Positions 36,410 to 44,453 of a stretch of 64,000 nucleotides of DNA are shown here, in pieces. Both the position numbers and the translations under genes were made by a program. The notes under the pieces are model-generated. The model made no database searches, had not been told where the DNA came from, and saw only the letters and a program-made list of their open reading frames with translations. Numbering within the stretch: the first letter of the stretch is position 1; each line of letters opens with the position of its first letter. The DNA comes from an uncultured Bacteroidales bacterium (GTDB lineage: Bacteria; Bacteroidota; Bacteroidia; Bacteroidales; Muribaculaceae), in contig CACZAC010000005.1 in assembly GCA_902779125.1 (NCBI GenBank), positions 101,176-165,175 on the forward strand. Reading direction: 5' to 3'.

Positions 36410-38674
36410 ATGAAAAAAGTATTCTACTCCCTGTTGATGTTGATGCTGGCTAGTGCAGCATGGGCGTCTGATGTCACGATTTTACCTACTGGCTGGCCGA
36501 CTACTGCTCAGGCTTTCTCAATCACTCAAGGCTGTATCAACATTGAAATCAGCAATGGTCTTGACAATGGCCAGATGATTCGTGTTTATAAGGGTCAGCA
36601 AATGGTGATTACCTCTTCTTGTGGTCCCATGTCACGGATTGTGCTTTACTGTGTTGGCGAGGGTGACAATCAGTATGGCCCAGGTGGCTTTATGGTCGAG
36701 CCAGGGGACTATCAGATTGAAGGCAAAATTGGCGAATGGACTGGTTCGGCTTACCGTGTCGTGTTTACCGCCTACAAAAATCAGGTGCGCATCACCAAGA
36801 TTGTTGTCACGCTCGATGACGGCACCACTACGCTGATGCCGCCCGCCATTAGCCCTGCCAGTGATACCTATTATGGTCCCATTGAGGTGACAATGCACTG
36901 CAGCACGCCGGACGCTGAGATTTACTACACACTTGACGGAACGATCCCGACGACCTCTTCGACCCGTTATACCGCTCCGTTTGTGATTACTGAGCCCATG
37001 ACGGTCAAGGCAATATCCTGTCTGGATGGTGAAGTGAGCGATGTCGTCACTGCCAACTATGATTTCCAGGAACTTCCTGGTTCAAGCTGTTTTGACGGCC
37101 TGATGGACTTGCCCGATGGCACTCGTGTGACCATGACCGCTCCCGTCTATGTGCTGGCACAATATAATTACAATCTGTATGTGAAGGACCAGTGTGGCGG
37201 TTATGCCTACTTCTATGGCAACACGGGACAGACTTATCAGAGCGGTGACGTGATTCCTCCAGGCTTCTCGATGACAATCACTACCTATAGCGGAGAGCGG
37301 GAGTTTAACAACCTTTCGGGTTTCAGCCCAGCCTTAGGCAATGTCTCCATTGAACCCGAAATGTTCGAAGGGGATGTCTTGGGGCCGGAACTCTTTGCCC
37401 ATTACCTTTATTTCGAGAATGTGACTTTCAGGCATGTGAGTGGATACACTTATGTAATGATTGATGCCAATGGCCATGAGTATCCTGTTTACTTCGGTTC
37501 CATGGGAGTGACGCCATCAAACAATCTGGAGAATGGTCACTACAACGTGTGGGCCATTGTGGGCTCCTATGGTCGTGAAAACACAATCTACCAGCTCCTG
37601 CCGGTGAAATTGGTGCCGTGTCCAACGGAGCTTCTTGTAATCACTCCTAGCCAGGTCGGACCAGCGACTTGCGGTTACGACGTCGTGCTCAGACAGGTGG
37701 ATTACTCGTCCTATTCTATTTGGAACCTTGACGGAGAGTCCTGTGCAGCGCTTCTCACTTTTCATCCCTATTTGCCTGCAGTCCTTTGCTGGAGCTATGA
37801 CATATATGGCACGGTTGAGGAGTACAGCGAATTTGGAAGCAGTGGTTATCGGGTACGCATCACGGGCATTCATCAAAATTGCGGATATGATGATATCGCT
37901 GATATAAAACGCTTCAAGACACTTTACAAACTGGATGACGACATGCTGGGCGAATATTTCAACCTGAGTGGCCATTTCACTACGCCGCTCACAGCGGTCT
38001 ATCAGCATAACAACTACTTGTATGTCCGGGATGTCTATGGCGACTTCGGATTGGTCTTTGGTTATGTCGATGGCGCATTTGTCAACGGTGACATCATTCA
38101 GGATGCAGTGGCTAAGCCCTTACCCTATGCCGGCATAGAAGAGATACGTCCTGCAGTTCCTTCCTCGTTTGTGTCTTCGGGACACGGTCCCGCTGTCCAA
38201 CCGGCCGAGGCTACTATCGCTAGTGTTGACAAGAACAAGATGCACCACTTGCTGCAATTCAAGGGCGTGGAGGTCTCTGATTATGATGAGCAAACACGCT
38301 CATGGACCATGAGCGATGGCAATAATGAGATTAAATTGTACAATCAGTTCAACATCTCGGTCATCGAGGAACTCTATGACTTGAACTGGTATGACTTGAA
38401 CTGGGACGCGGAGGTTGGCATAGCTGATGTCAATGAACTGATTAGCCGCATTGTGTCGGGCGAAACGTCATATGAATGGGTAGGCGGTGACAACACCTGT
38501 GATGTGACGGGCTTCGTGTACGGTTTTCATGACGAGATGGAGATACTCCCTGCCGTGATTAAGCATCATGGCGGATACCAAATACTCGTTGGTGACCTGA
38601 ACAATGACGGCGAACTGACTGTCGCCGACCTCAACGTCCTCATCAACTATATTTTGGGAGTGAACAACGATTGA
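36410..38674 (+). CDS. Secreted paralogue of the 33059 protein, with split dockerin-like tail
   Basis: This 754-residue exported protein starts at ATG 36410 (MKKVFYSLLMLMLASAAWAS). It repeats the layout of the neighbour: an N-terminal domain with AQAFSITQGCINIEISNGL, a CHB_HEX_C-like domain with AEIYYTLDGTIPTTSSTRYT (about 150-225), then OB-fold-like repeats with YNLYVKDQCGGYAYFYGNTG and YLYVRDVYGDFGLVFGYVDG. The C-terminus has two half-dockerins separated by about 45 residues, one near 661-685 (DLNWDAEVGIADVNELI) and a better one at 728-754 (GDLNNDGELTVADLN). Tandem duplication and divergence is the likely origin. The stop lies 3 bases from the convergent flippase stop. Confidence 0.82.
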   Translation: MKKVFYSLLMLMLASAAWASDVTILPTGWPTTAQAFSITQGCINIEISNGLDNGQMIRVYKGQQMVITSSCGPMSRIVLYCVGEGDNQYGPGGFMVEPGDYQIEGKIGEWTGSAYRVVFTAYKNQVRITKIVVTLDDGTTTLMPPAISPASDTYYGPIEVTMHCSTPDAEIYYTLDGTIPTTSSTRYTAPFVITEPMTVKAISCLDGEVSDVVTANYDFQELPGSSCFDGLMDLPDGTRVTMTAPVYVLAQYNYNLYVKDQCGGYAYFYGNTGQTYQSGDVIPPGFSMTITTYSGEREFNNLSGFSPALGNVSIEPEMFEGDVLGPELFAHYLYFENVTFRHVSGYTYVMIDANGHEYPVYFGSMGVTPSNNLENGHYNVWAIVGSYGRENTIYQLLPVKLVPCPTELLVITPSQVGPATCGYDVVLRQVDYSSYSIWNLDGESCAALLTFHPYLPAVLCWSYDIYGTVEEYSEFGSSGYRVRITGIHQNCGYDDIADIKRFKTLYKLDDDMLGEYFNLSGHFTTPLTAVYQHNNYLYVRDVYGDFGLVFGYVDGAFVNGDIIQDAVAKPLPYAGIEEIRPAVPSSFVSSGHGPAVQPAEATIASVDKNKMHHLLQFKGVEVSDYDEQTRSWTMSDGNNEIKLYNQFNISVIEELYDLNWYDLNWDAEVGIADVNELISRIVSGETSYEWVGGDNTCDVTGFVYGFHDEMEILPAVIKHHGGYQILVGDLNNDGELTVADLNVLINYILGVNND

Positions 38675-38677
38675 CGC

Positions 38678-40177
38678 TTACTTGAAGAAGCGGCCAATAA
38701 CGGGCGCCTTGGCGAGCATATCGCCGAGGCGCTCTTTGCGGAAGATGAAGCCCATAAAGAGCAACAGCAGCACGGTACGGAAAGTCAGCCTGAGCCACAT
38801 GTTCTCGATAGGCAGTATCATGGCAGCAAACAGGATGCCAGCCACAACGGTGTACAGGGCGATGTCGCGCAACGGGTAACGGATGGGGTAGTACTTCTGA
38901 CCCACCAGGTAGCTCAGCACCATTGCAGTGCCGTAGCCGGCAACACCACCCCAGGCGCAGGCCATATAGCCGAACTTGGGCACGAACAGGAAATTGACCA
39001 GGATGAGCACGGCGCAGCCAATGCCCGAGAACCACGCGCCCCAAATGGTCTTGTCAATCAGTTTGTACCAGAATGACAGGTTGAAATAGATGCCCATCAT
39101 GATTTCGGCTGCCATGACGATAGGCACGACCTTGAGGCCCACCCAGTAGTCCTCGTTGCGCAGGAACAGAATCTTGAAGATGTCAATCCACGCAATCACC
39201 GCCAGGAACGCCAGCAGCGTGAAAATGATGAAGTAGCGCATCGCCTGGGCATAAGTTTCACGGCTATCCTTCTCCTTGCTCTTGCCGAACACAAAGGGCT
39301 CGTAGGCGTAGCGGAAGGCTTGGGTTATCAGTGCCATAATCATCGCGATTTTCACGACAGCGCCATAGATGGCGAGCTGCGTCTGCATGTCGGCCTGCTT
39401 GTAAATCTTGGGGAAGAACATCTTGTCGAACGTCTGGTTCAAAATGCCCGCAATACCCAGCACCAGGATGGGCCAACTGTAGCCGAGCATACGCTTCAAC
39501 AGCGATGCATCAAACTTGTACTTGATACCCGTCAGCTCCTTCCAGAAGAAGAAGGTAATCAAGCCCGTGCAGAACAGGTTGATGTAGAACGCGTAGCCCA
39601 CGCCGACCGTGGGGTCGTAAATCTTACCCACGGCATCGGGGTAATGCTTGTAGAGCGCTGGCAGGGCAACGAAGTAGAGCAGGTTCAGGCCGATGTTCAG
39701 GAAGATGAACAACATCTTGAGCGCGGCAAACTTCCACGGTTTGCGCTGGTAGCGCAGGTAGGCAAACGGGATGCACTGGAAGGCGTCCAGCGCTACCACG
39801 ATTGCCATTGTCCAGACGTACTCGGGATGGGCGCTGTAGCCCATCCAGCCCGAGATGCCTGGCAAGAAGGCGAATACCAGCAGCACAAACAGCAACGAGG
39901 TGCTTGCCACTGTCATGAGCGTCGTGCTATAGACGGTCTTGGGGTTCTCTTCGCTCTTGTTGGAAAAGCGGAAGAAGGTCGTCTCCATACCATAGGTGAG
40001 GATGACGAGCAGCAGCGCCGTGTAGGCATACACGTTGGTGATGACGCCATAGCCGCCCGAAGCAGCGGTCATTTTGGCGGTATATAGAGGCACGAGCAGG
40101 TAGTTCAGGAAACGCCCGATGATGCTGCTCAGGCCATAGATGGCGGTGTCTTTTGCCAGTGATTTCAGGTTAGCCAT
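38678..40177 (-). CDS. Polysaccharide/oligosaccharide flippase (Wzx-like, MOP superfamily)
   Basis: This 499-residue inner-membrane protein has about 14 hydrophobic helices spread over the whole length. It has a typical MOP start, LAKDTAIYGLSSIIGRFLNY, and YLLVPLYT, and YSWPILVLGIAGILNQTFDK (about 230-250) is characteristic of Bacteroidetes flippase-like proteins. It would move lipid-linked glycan units across the inner membrane. It is not next to a glycan cluster here. The upstream spacer to ruvB is a short-unit repeat array. Confidence 0.9.
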   Translation of the reverse strand: MANLKSLAKDTAIYGLSSIIGRFLNYLLVPLYTAKMTAASGGYGVITNVYAYTALLLVILTYGMETTFFRFSNKSEENPKTVYSTTLMTVASTSLLFVLLVFAFLPGISGWMGYSAHPEYVWTMAIVVALDAFQCIPFAYLRYQRKPWKFAALKMLFIFLNIGLNLLYFVALPALYKHYPDAVGKIYDPTVGVGYAFYINLFCTGLITFFFWKELTGIKYKFDASLLKRMLGYSWPILVLGIAGILNQTFDKMFFPKIYKQADMQTQLAIYGAVVKIAMIMALITQAFRYAYEPFVFGKSKEKDSRETYAQAMRYFIIFTLLAFLAVIAWIDIFKILFLRNEDYWVGLKVVPIVMAAEIMMGIYFNLSFWYKLIDKTIWGAWFSGIGCAVLILVNFLFVPKFGYMACAWGGVAGYGTAMVLSYLVGQKYYPIRYPLRDIALYTVVAGILFAAMILPIENMWLRLTFRTVLLLLFMGFIFRKERLGDMLAKAPVIGRFFK

Positions 40178-40179
40178 AG

Positions 40180-40272
40180 TTTCAGTTTTCAGTTTTCAGT
40201 TTTCAGTTGTCAGATATCAGATGCCAGTTGGCGGATGCCGCTGAAAACTGACAACTGAAAGCTGACAACTTG
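40180..40272 (-). repeat. Short-unit repeat array between ruvB and the flippase gene
   Basis: Repeated TTTTCAGTTTTCAGTTGTCAG units and AACTGACAACTGAAAGCTGAC units make an inverted array around GATATCAGATGCCAGTTGGC. The family is the same as at 3999 and 21760. Confidence 0.65.
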
Positions 40273-40273
40273 A

Positions 40274-41290
40274 TTAAAAAATGCTTCCCACTTCGCCGGG
40301 GTGCTGACGTTTGAGGTGCTTATAGGCGAGCATGGTCGCTTCGCGGCCGCGAGGGGTGCGATTGATGAAGCCTTCCTTGATGAGGTAAGGCTCATAGACC
40401 TCCTCGATGGTGCCTGCGTCCTCGTTCATCGCTGTGGCAATGGTATTCAGGCCCACGGGACCGCCATTAAATTTGTCGATGATGGTCAGCAGAATCTTGT
40501 TGTCGATTTCGTCGAGGCCGTATTTGTCGATGTTCAGCGCCTCGAGGGCATAGCGGGCAATCTCCAGGTCGATGCGGCCGCTGCCCTTCACCTGGGCGAA
40601 GTCGCGTACGCGGCGCAGCAGCGAATTGGCGATACGGGGCGTGCCACGGCTACGCAGGGCTATCTCGATGGCGGCTTTGTCATCGATGGGAACAGACAGC
40701 AGGCGTGCTGAGCGGCGGATGATGCCCTCCAGCACCTTGTGGTCGTAATATTCCAGGTGGCAGTTGATGCCGAAACGCGCCCTAAGCGGCGAGGTCAGCA
40801 GACCGCTGCGTGTAGTGGCGCCGATGAGGGTGAACGGAGCGAGCGTGAGCTGTACCGAGCGTGCACCGGGACCCTTGTCAATCATGATGTCGATGCGGTA
40901 GTCCTCCATCGCGCTGTAGAGGTACTCCTCGACGATGGGGCTCAGGCGGTGAATCTCGTCGATGAACAGCACATCGTTCTCATCGAGTGAGGTGAGCAGA
41001 CCGGCCAGGTCGCCAGGCTTGTCCAGCACGGGACCAGACGTGACCTTGAAGCCCACGCCCAGTTCGTTGGCGATGATGTTGCTCAACGTCGTTTTGCCCA
41101 GGCCCGGGGGACCGTGGAACAGCACATGGTCCAGCGACTCGCCACGCAGCTTTGCTGCAGCGACAAACACGCGCAGGTTCTCGATAATCTTGTCCTGCCC
41201 GGCAAAGTCCTCAAACCTCACAGGCCTCAAAGCCCGCTCAAAATCCTGATCGGTCTTTAACGACTCTCTCCTGATATCAAATTCCTCCAT
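40274..41290 (-). CDS. ruvB: Holliday junction branch-migration helicase RuvB
   Basis: This 338-residue AAA+ motor drives branch migration with RuvA. Walker A is [12 protein letters not shown] (about 60-71), Walker B is LFIDEIHRL (about 108-116), sensor 1 region is [19 protein letters not shown], and the C-terminal winged helix ends in a conserved [19 protein letters not shown]. The N-terminal [18 protein letters not shown] is canonical. ruvA and ruvC are not in the window. Confidence 0.98.
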   Translation of the reverse strand: MEEFDIRRESLKTDQDFERALRPVRFEDFAGQDKIIENLRVFVAAAKLRGESLDHVLFHGPPGLGKTTLSNIIANELGVGFKVTSGPVLDKPGDLAGLLTSLDENDVLFIDEIHRLSPIVEEYLYSAMEDYRIDIMIDKGPGARSVQLTLAPFTLIGATTRSGLLTSPLRARFGINCHLEYYDHKVLEGIIRRSARLLSVPIDDKAAIEIALRSRGTPRIANSLLRRVRDFAQVKGSGRIDLEIARYALEALNIDKYGLDEIDNKILLTIIDKFNGGPVGLNTIATAMNEDAGTIEEVYEPYLIKEGFINRTPRGREATMLAYKHLKRQHPGEVGSIF

Positions 41291-41297
41291 ACTGCTG

Positions 41298-41305
41298 CAA
41301 AGATA
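41298..41305 (-). promoter_or_regulatory. Promoter box of ruvB
   Basis: Minus-strand TATCTTTG lies 7 bases before the ruvB ATG, implying an almost leaderless mRNA. The -33 element is not clear. Confidence 0.45.
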
Positions 41306-41338
41306 CTATAAACTTTTTGTAGAGCCCTCATTTTTCCC

Positions 41339-41346
41339 TAAATTTG
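41339..41346 (+). promoter_or_regulatory. Promoter of the four-helix-bundle gene
   Basis: TAAATTTG has TTTG at 41316-41319, 19 bases before it. It points away from ruvB. Confidence 0.55.
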
Positions 41347-41353
41347 CAGTCTC

Positions 41354-41392
41354 AAAGGTCCTTAAAGACCTTAAAGTCCTTAAGGACCTTAA
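41354..41392 (+). repeat. AAGGTCCTTAA tandem palindromic repeat, upstream of the four-helix gene
   Basis: Alternating AAAGGTCCTTAA, AGACCTTAAAGTCCTTAA and GGACCTTAA units are largely self-complementary. They lie in the 5' leader of the four-helix gene. Confidence 0.65.
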
Positions 41393-41431
41393 CAGCTCCA
41401 TTAATTAATTTAAACTAATACATTTACTGTT

Positions 41432-41983
41432 ATGGACGACGAGAAACTGATTCGTCACAGCGGCAATTACCGCAAGTTGCTCTCTTACCAGAAGACTGAA
41501 GTCATCTACGAGATGACTTACTACTTCTGCCACAAGTATCTGAGCGGTAAAGATCGTACCATCGATCAGATGGTCCAAGCGGCAAGGTCAGGCAAACAGA
41601 ACATCATCGAGGGATGTGCCGCATCAGCGACGTCGGCCAAGACAGAGATTAAACTCATTAATGTCGCTAAAGCGAGCCTCCAGGAGTTGCTAGAGGACTA
41701 TATGGACTATCTGCGAACCCGTGGACACAGGCAGTGGGAAGAAGGCTCTGTTGAATGGACTGCAATGAGAGAATTGGGAAGAACACACAATGATGCCGAG
41801 TACTTTATTAAGCTGAGTGAGACACGACCACCCGAGACCATTGCCAACATGGTTATTATCCTAATTCATCAAGCCGACTATCTGTTGTACAAGCAATTGG
41901 AACGCCTTGAGCAGGATTTCCTCAGTAATGGTGGCTTCGCCGAGAAGATGAGCCGCATGAGAAAGAACAATCGAGGCTATTAA
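41432..41983 (+). CDS. Four-helix-bundle protein (23S rRNA intervening-sequence protein family) with suffix domain
   Basis: This 183-residue soluble protein has long amphipathic helices. It has the family features YEMTYYFCHKYL, a basic DQMVQAARSGKQNIIEGCAA segment (about 45-64) and KASLQELLEDYMDYL. This matches the four-helix-bundle family first described from 23S rRNA intervening sequences, here the longer Bacteroidetes form with an extra C-terminal segment. The function is unknown; nucleic-acid binding is a guess. It lies between two AAGGTCCTTAA repeat arrays. No rRNA is nearby. Confidence 0.82.
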   Translation: MDDEKLIRHSGNYRKLLSYQKTEVIYEMTYYFCHKYLSGKDRTIDQMVQAARSGKQNIIEGCAASATSAKTEIKLINVAKASLQELLEDYMDYLRTRGHRQWEEGSVEWTAMRELGRTHNDAEYFIKLSETRPPETIANMVIILIHQADYLLYKQLERLEQDFLSNGGFAEKMSRMRKNNRGY

Positions 41984-42004
41984 TCATTTAGCAGCCAAGC
42001 TTCA

Positions 42005-42042
42005 TAAGGTCCTTAAAGACTTTAATGTCCTTAAGGTCCTTA
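42005..42042 (+). repeat. AAGGTCCTTAA tandem palindromic repeat, after the four-helix gene
   Basis: ATAAGGTCCTTAAAGAC, TTTAATGTCCTTAAGG and TCCTTA units lie between the convergent four-helix and UvrA2-like genes. They could form a hairpin that ends transcripts from both sides. Confidence 0.6.
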
Positions 42043-42055
42043 CTATTATTATTTC

Positions 42056-44317
42056 TTACAGGTAGGGGGCGGTGATGCTGGTGGGGCAGGTGAGCATGGC
42101 GCGGGGGGGGCCTTGGAAGACGATGGTGCCGCCCTGGTCGCCGGCGCCGGGACCGAGTTCGATGACGTGGTCGGCAGCCTTGATGACGTCGGTGTTGTGT
42201 TCGATGACATACACGGTGTTGCCCATTTCCACCATCTGCTCGAACAGGTCGATGAGGTGGCGTACGTCCTTGAGGTGAAGACCGTCGGTGGGCTCGTCAA
42301 TGACGAACACGCCACGCGTGCCTCCTGCTTCGAGGGGCATGGTGTATTGCTGGAGGTAGGATGCAATTTTGAGGCGTTGCAACTCGCCGCCCGAGAGGGT
42401 GCTTAGTGCCTGGTTGAGGTGCAGATAGTGCAGACCGACATCCATCATGGGTTTCAATTTTTCCTCAATGACAGTGCCCTTGAAAAATTCGCTGGCACGG
42501 CGCACCGACAGGTCCATGACCTCGGCGATATTCTTGCCGTCGATGGTATATTCCAGCGCTTCACGCGAGTAGCGCAGGCCGTGACAAGCCTCGCAGGTCG
42601 TCTCGATGTTGTCCATGAACGCCATCTCGGAGATGACCACGCCCTTGCCGCCGCACACGGGGCAACCGCCCTTACCATTGAAGGTGAAGTACTGTTCCTT
42701 GATTTTATAGGCCTTGGCAAAGCGCTTGCGGATGTCGGGGGCGACGTCCATATAGGTCGCCGGAGTGGAGCGCAGACTCACGCCGATATTCTTCTGGCTG
42801 ACATACACCACATTGCCGTGCTCACGACGGAAACACTCCATCAGCGAACTCTTGCCTGAACCCGCCACACCAGCCACAGCGGCGAAGATGCCCATGGGCA
42901 GGTCGATGGAGATATCCTTGAGGTTGTGCAAGGTGGCGTGGCGCAGCGGGAAGGTCTCCTTTACCTCTCGCGGCTGGGCCTTGAAGTCGCCATGCTGGCT
43001 GAGCATCTGTCCTGTGCTCGTGCCGCTGTGCAGTAGTTCCTGATAGTTGCCCTCGAAAATGATGTTGCCGCCCTGGCTGCCCGGTCCGGGTCCCAGGTCC
43101 ACGATGTGGTCGGCAATACCAATCATTTCGCGATGGTGCTCGACGAGCAGTACGGTATTGCCCGCATCACGCAGGCGGCGCACCGAGTGCTTCATCTTTT
43201 CGATGTCGTGGTCGTGCAGGCCCGTGCTGGGCTCGTCCAGGATGTAGAGCACGTCGGCGAGCGACGAATTGATGTACTTGGCAATCTTGCAGCGCTGAGC
43301 CTCACCGCCTGACAAGGTTCCCACGGCACGTTCCAGACTGAGGTAGCCCAGCCCGATTTCCTCTAGCGCTGTGAGTCGTGCGCTGATGGCCTGCTTGATG
43401 TCCACAGCCAGCGGCGCCGTGAGTGCCTTGACCCACTCGTTGAGGCGGGTGATGGACATGGCACAGGCATCGGCGATATTGATACCGTCAATCTTGCACG
43501 AGAGCACGCGGGGGCTCAAGCGGGTACCGTGGCAGTCGGGGCATACGCCCATGTTGAGCATGGGGTTGAGCACGGCGGCGTGCAGCAGACCCTCCTCGCT
43601 GTTGATGATGCTGCGATACATGCGCGGGATGATGCCCTCATATTTCGCCGACTTGGGCCAATTGGCGGGCGGATTTTTGAGCCTGATTTGCGGGCTGTTA
43701 AGGAACAGGTCAAGTTCCTCGGGGCTGTAGTCCTTGATTTTCTTGTCCAGGTCGAACAGGCCGCTGTGGGCATAGCGTATCCAGCGCCAGCCACCCTTGC
43801 CGAAGGCGATGTAGTGAATCGTGTCCTCGTCGTTGAGGCTCTTGTTGAAATCGACCAGTTTGTGGATGTCCAACTCGCGGATTTCACCCAGGCCCGAGCA
43901 GCGCGGACAGCTGCCTTCGGGGTGGTTGAAGCTGAATGACTCGGCATAGCCCACAAAGGGCTGGCCCACGCGCGAGAACAGCAGGCGCAACAGGGCGGCG
44001 ATGTCGGTATAGGTCGCCACGGTCGAACGCGAGTTCTGGGCGGGTTTCTTCTGGTCGATGACGATGGCGATAGGTAGATTCTCGATAGCATCCACGTGGG
44101 GACGGCCGTACTTGGGCAGGTACTGCTGCACAAACGACGGGAACGTGTCGTTCAGTTCCCGACGCGACTTAGCCGCGATGGTATCGAGCACAAGCGAACT
44201 CTTGCCGGAGCCCGACACGCCCGTGAACACAGTGATTTGATGCTTGGGAATCTCGAGCGAGATATCTTTGAGGTTGTTCTCTCTCGCTCCCTTAATGATA
44301 ATGGTATCGCCTTTCAT
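42056..44317 (-). CDS. UvrA2-like ABC excinuclease-type ATPase
   Basis: This 753-residue duplicated ABC ATPase of the UvrA family is shorter than housekeeping UvrA (about 940 residues). The preferred ATG is at 44317 (MKGDTIIIKGARENNLKDIS); the open frame extends much further upstream through repeats and the next gene and is rejected. The first Walker A is GVSGSGKSS (about 34-42) and the second GVAGSGKSS. Signatures are LSGGEAQRCKIAKY and LSGGELQRLKIASY. Zinc-finger cysteines (CPRCSGLG, CPDCHG, CPVCGGKG with CEACHGLR) are kept. UvrA2 types act in damage tolerance or drug resistance; a full UvrA may exist elsewhere. Confidence 0.9.
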   Translation of the reverse strand: MKGDTIIIKGARENNLKDISLEIPKHQITVFTGVSGSGKSSLVLDTIAAKSRRELNDTFPSFVQQYLPKYGRPHVDAIENLPIAIVIDQKKPAQNSRSTVATYTDIAALLRLLFSRVGQPFVGYAESFSFNHPEGSCPRCSGLGEIRELDIHKLVDFNKSLNDEDTIHYIAFGKGGWRWIRYAHSGLFDLDKKIKDYSPEELDLFLNSPQIRLKNPPANWPKSAKYEGIIPRMYRSIINSEEGLLHAAVLNPMLNMGVCPDCHGTRLSPRVLSCKIDGINIADACAMSITRLNEWVKALTAPLAVDIKQAISARLTALEEIGLGYLSLERAVGTLSGGEAQRCKIAKYINSSLADVLYILDEPSTGLHDHDIEKMKHSVRRLRDAGNTVLLVEHHREMIGIADHIVDLGPGPGSQGGNIIFEGNYQELLHSGTSTGQMLSQHGDFKAQPREVKETFPLRHATLHNLKDISIDLPMGIFAAVAGVAGSGKSSLMECFRREHGNVVYVSQKNIGVSLRSTPATYMDVAPDIRKRFAKAYKIKEQYFTFNGKGGCPVCGGKGVVISEMAFMDNIETTCEACHGLRYSREALEYTIDGKNIAEVMDLSVRRASEFFKGTVIEEKLKPMMDVGLHYLHLNQALSTLSGGELQRLKIASYLQQYTMPLEAGGTRGVFVIDEPTDGLHLKDVRHLIDLFEQMVEMGNTVYVIEHNTDVIKAADHVIELGPGAGDQGGTIVFQGPPRAMLTCPTSITAPYL

Positions 44318-44322
44318 GCCTG

Positions 44323-44330
44323 CAAAGGTA
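44323..44330 (-). promoter_or_regulatory. Promoter box immediately before the UvrA2-like gene
   Basis: Minus-strand TACCTTTG ends 5 bases before the ATG at 44317, so transcription would begin at or very near the start codon. Confidence 0.45.
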
Positions 44331-44344
44331 GTGATTTTTTCTGT

Positions 44345-44390
44345 GGTCTTTAAGGTCTTTAAAGACTTTAAGGTCCTTAAGGTCGTTAAA
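44345..44390 (-). repeat. AAGGTCTTTAAAGACCTT-type repeat between prolyl oligopeptidase and UvrA2-like genes
   Basis: TTTAAGGTCTTTAAAGACTT and TAAGGTCCTTAAGGTCGTTA units fill the spacer. It is the third large array of this family within about 3 kb, in addition to the porV terminator. Confidence 0.65.
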
Positions 44391-44453
44391 TGAGCAAGGA
44401 GGCGAGCCTTGAGGCCTGCCTCCTTGTTATTGTCAAGAGCAATAAATTGACGG

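Noticed and set aside
41432-41983. rRNA operon or intervening sequence signalled by the four-helix-bundle gene
   Set aside because: No rRNA-like sequence lies nearby; the family is also common as stand-alone genes in Bacteroidetes.
3999-44390. CRISPR arrays
   Set aside because: The repeat arrays have short degenerate units without regular unique spacers, and no cas gene is in the window.
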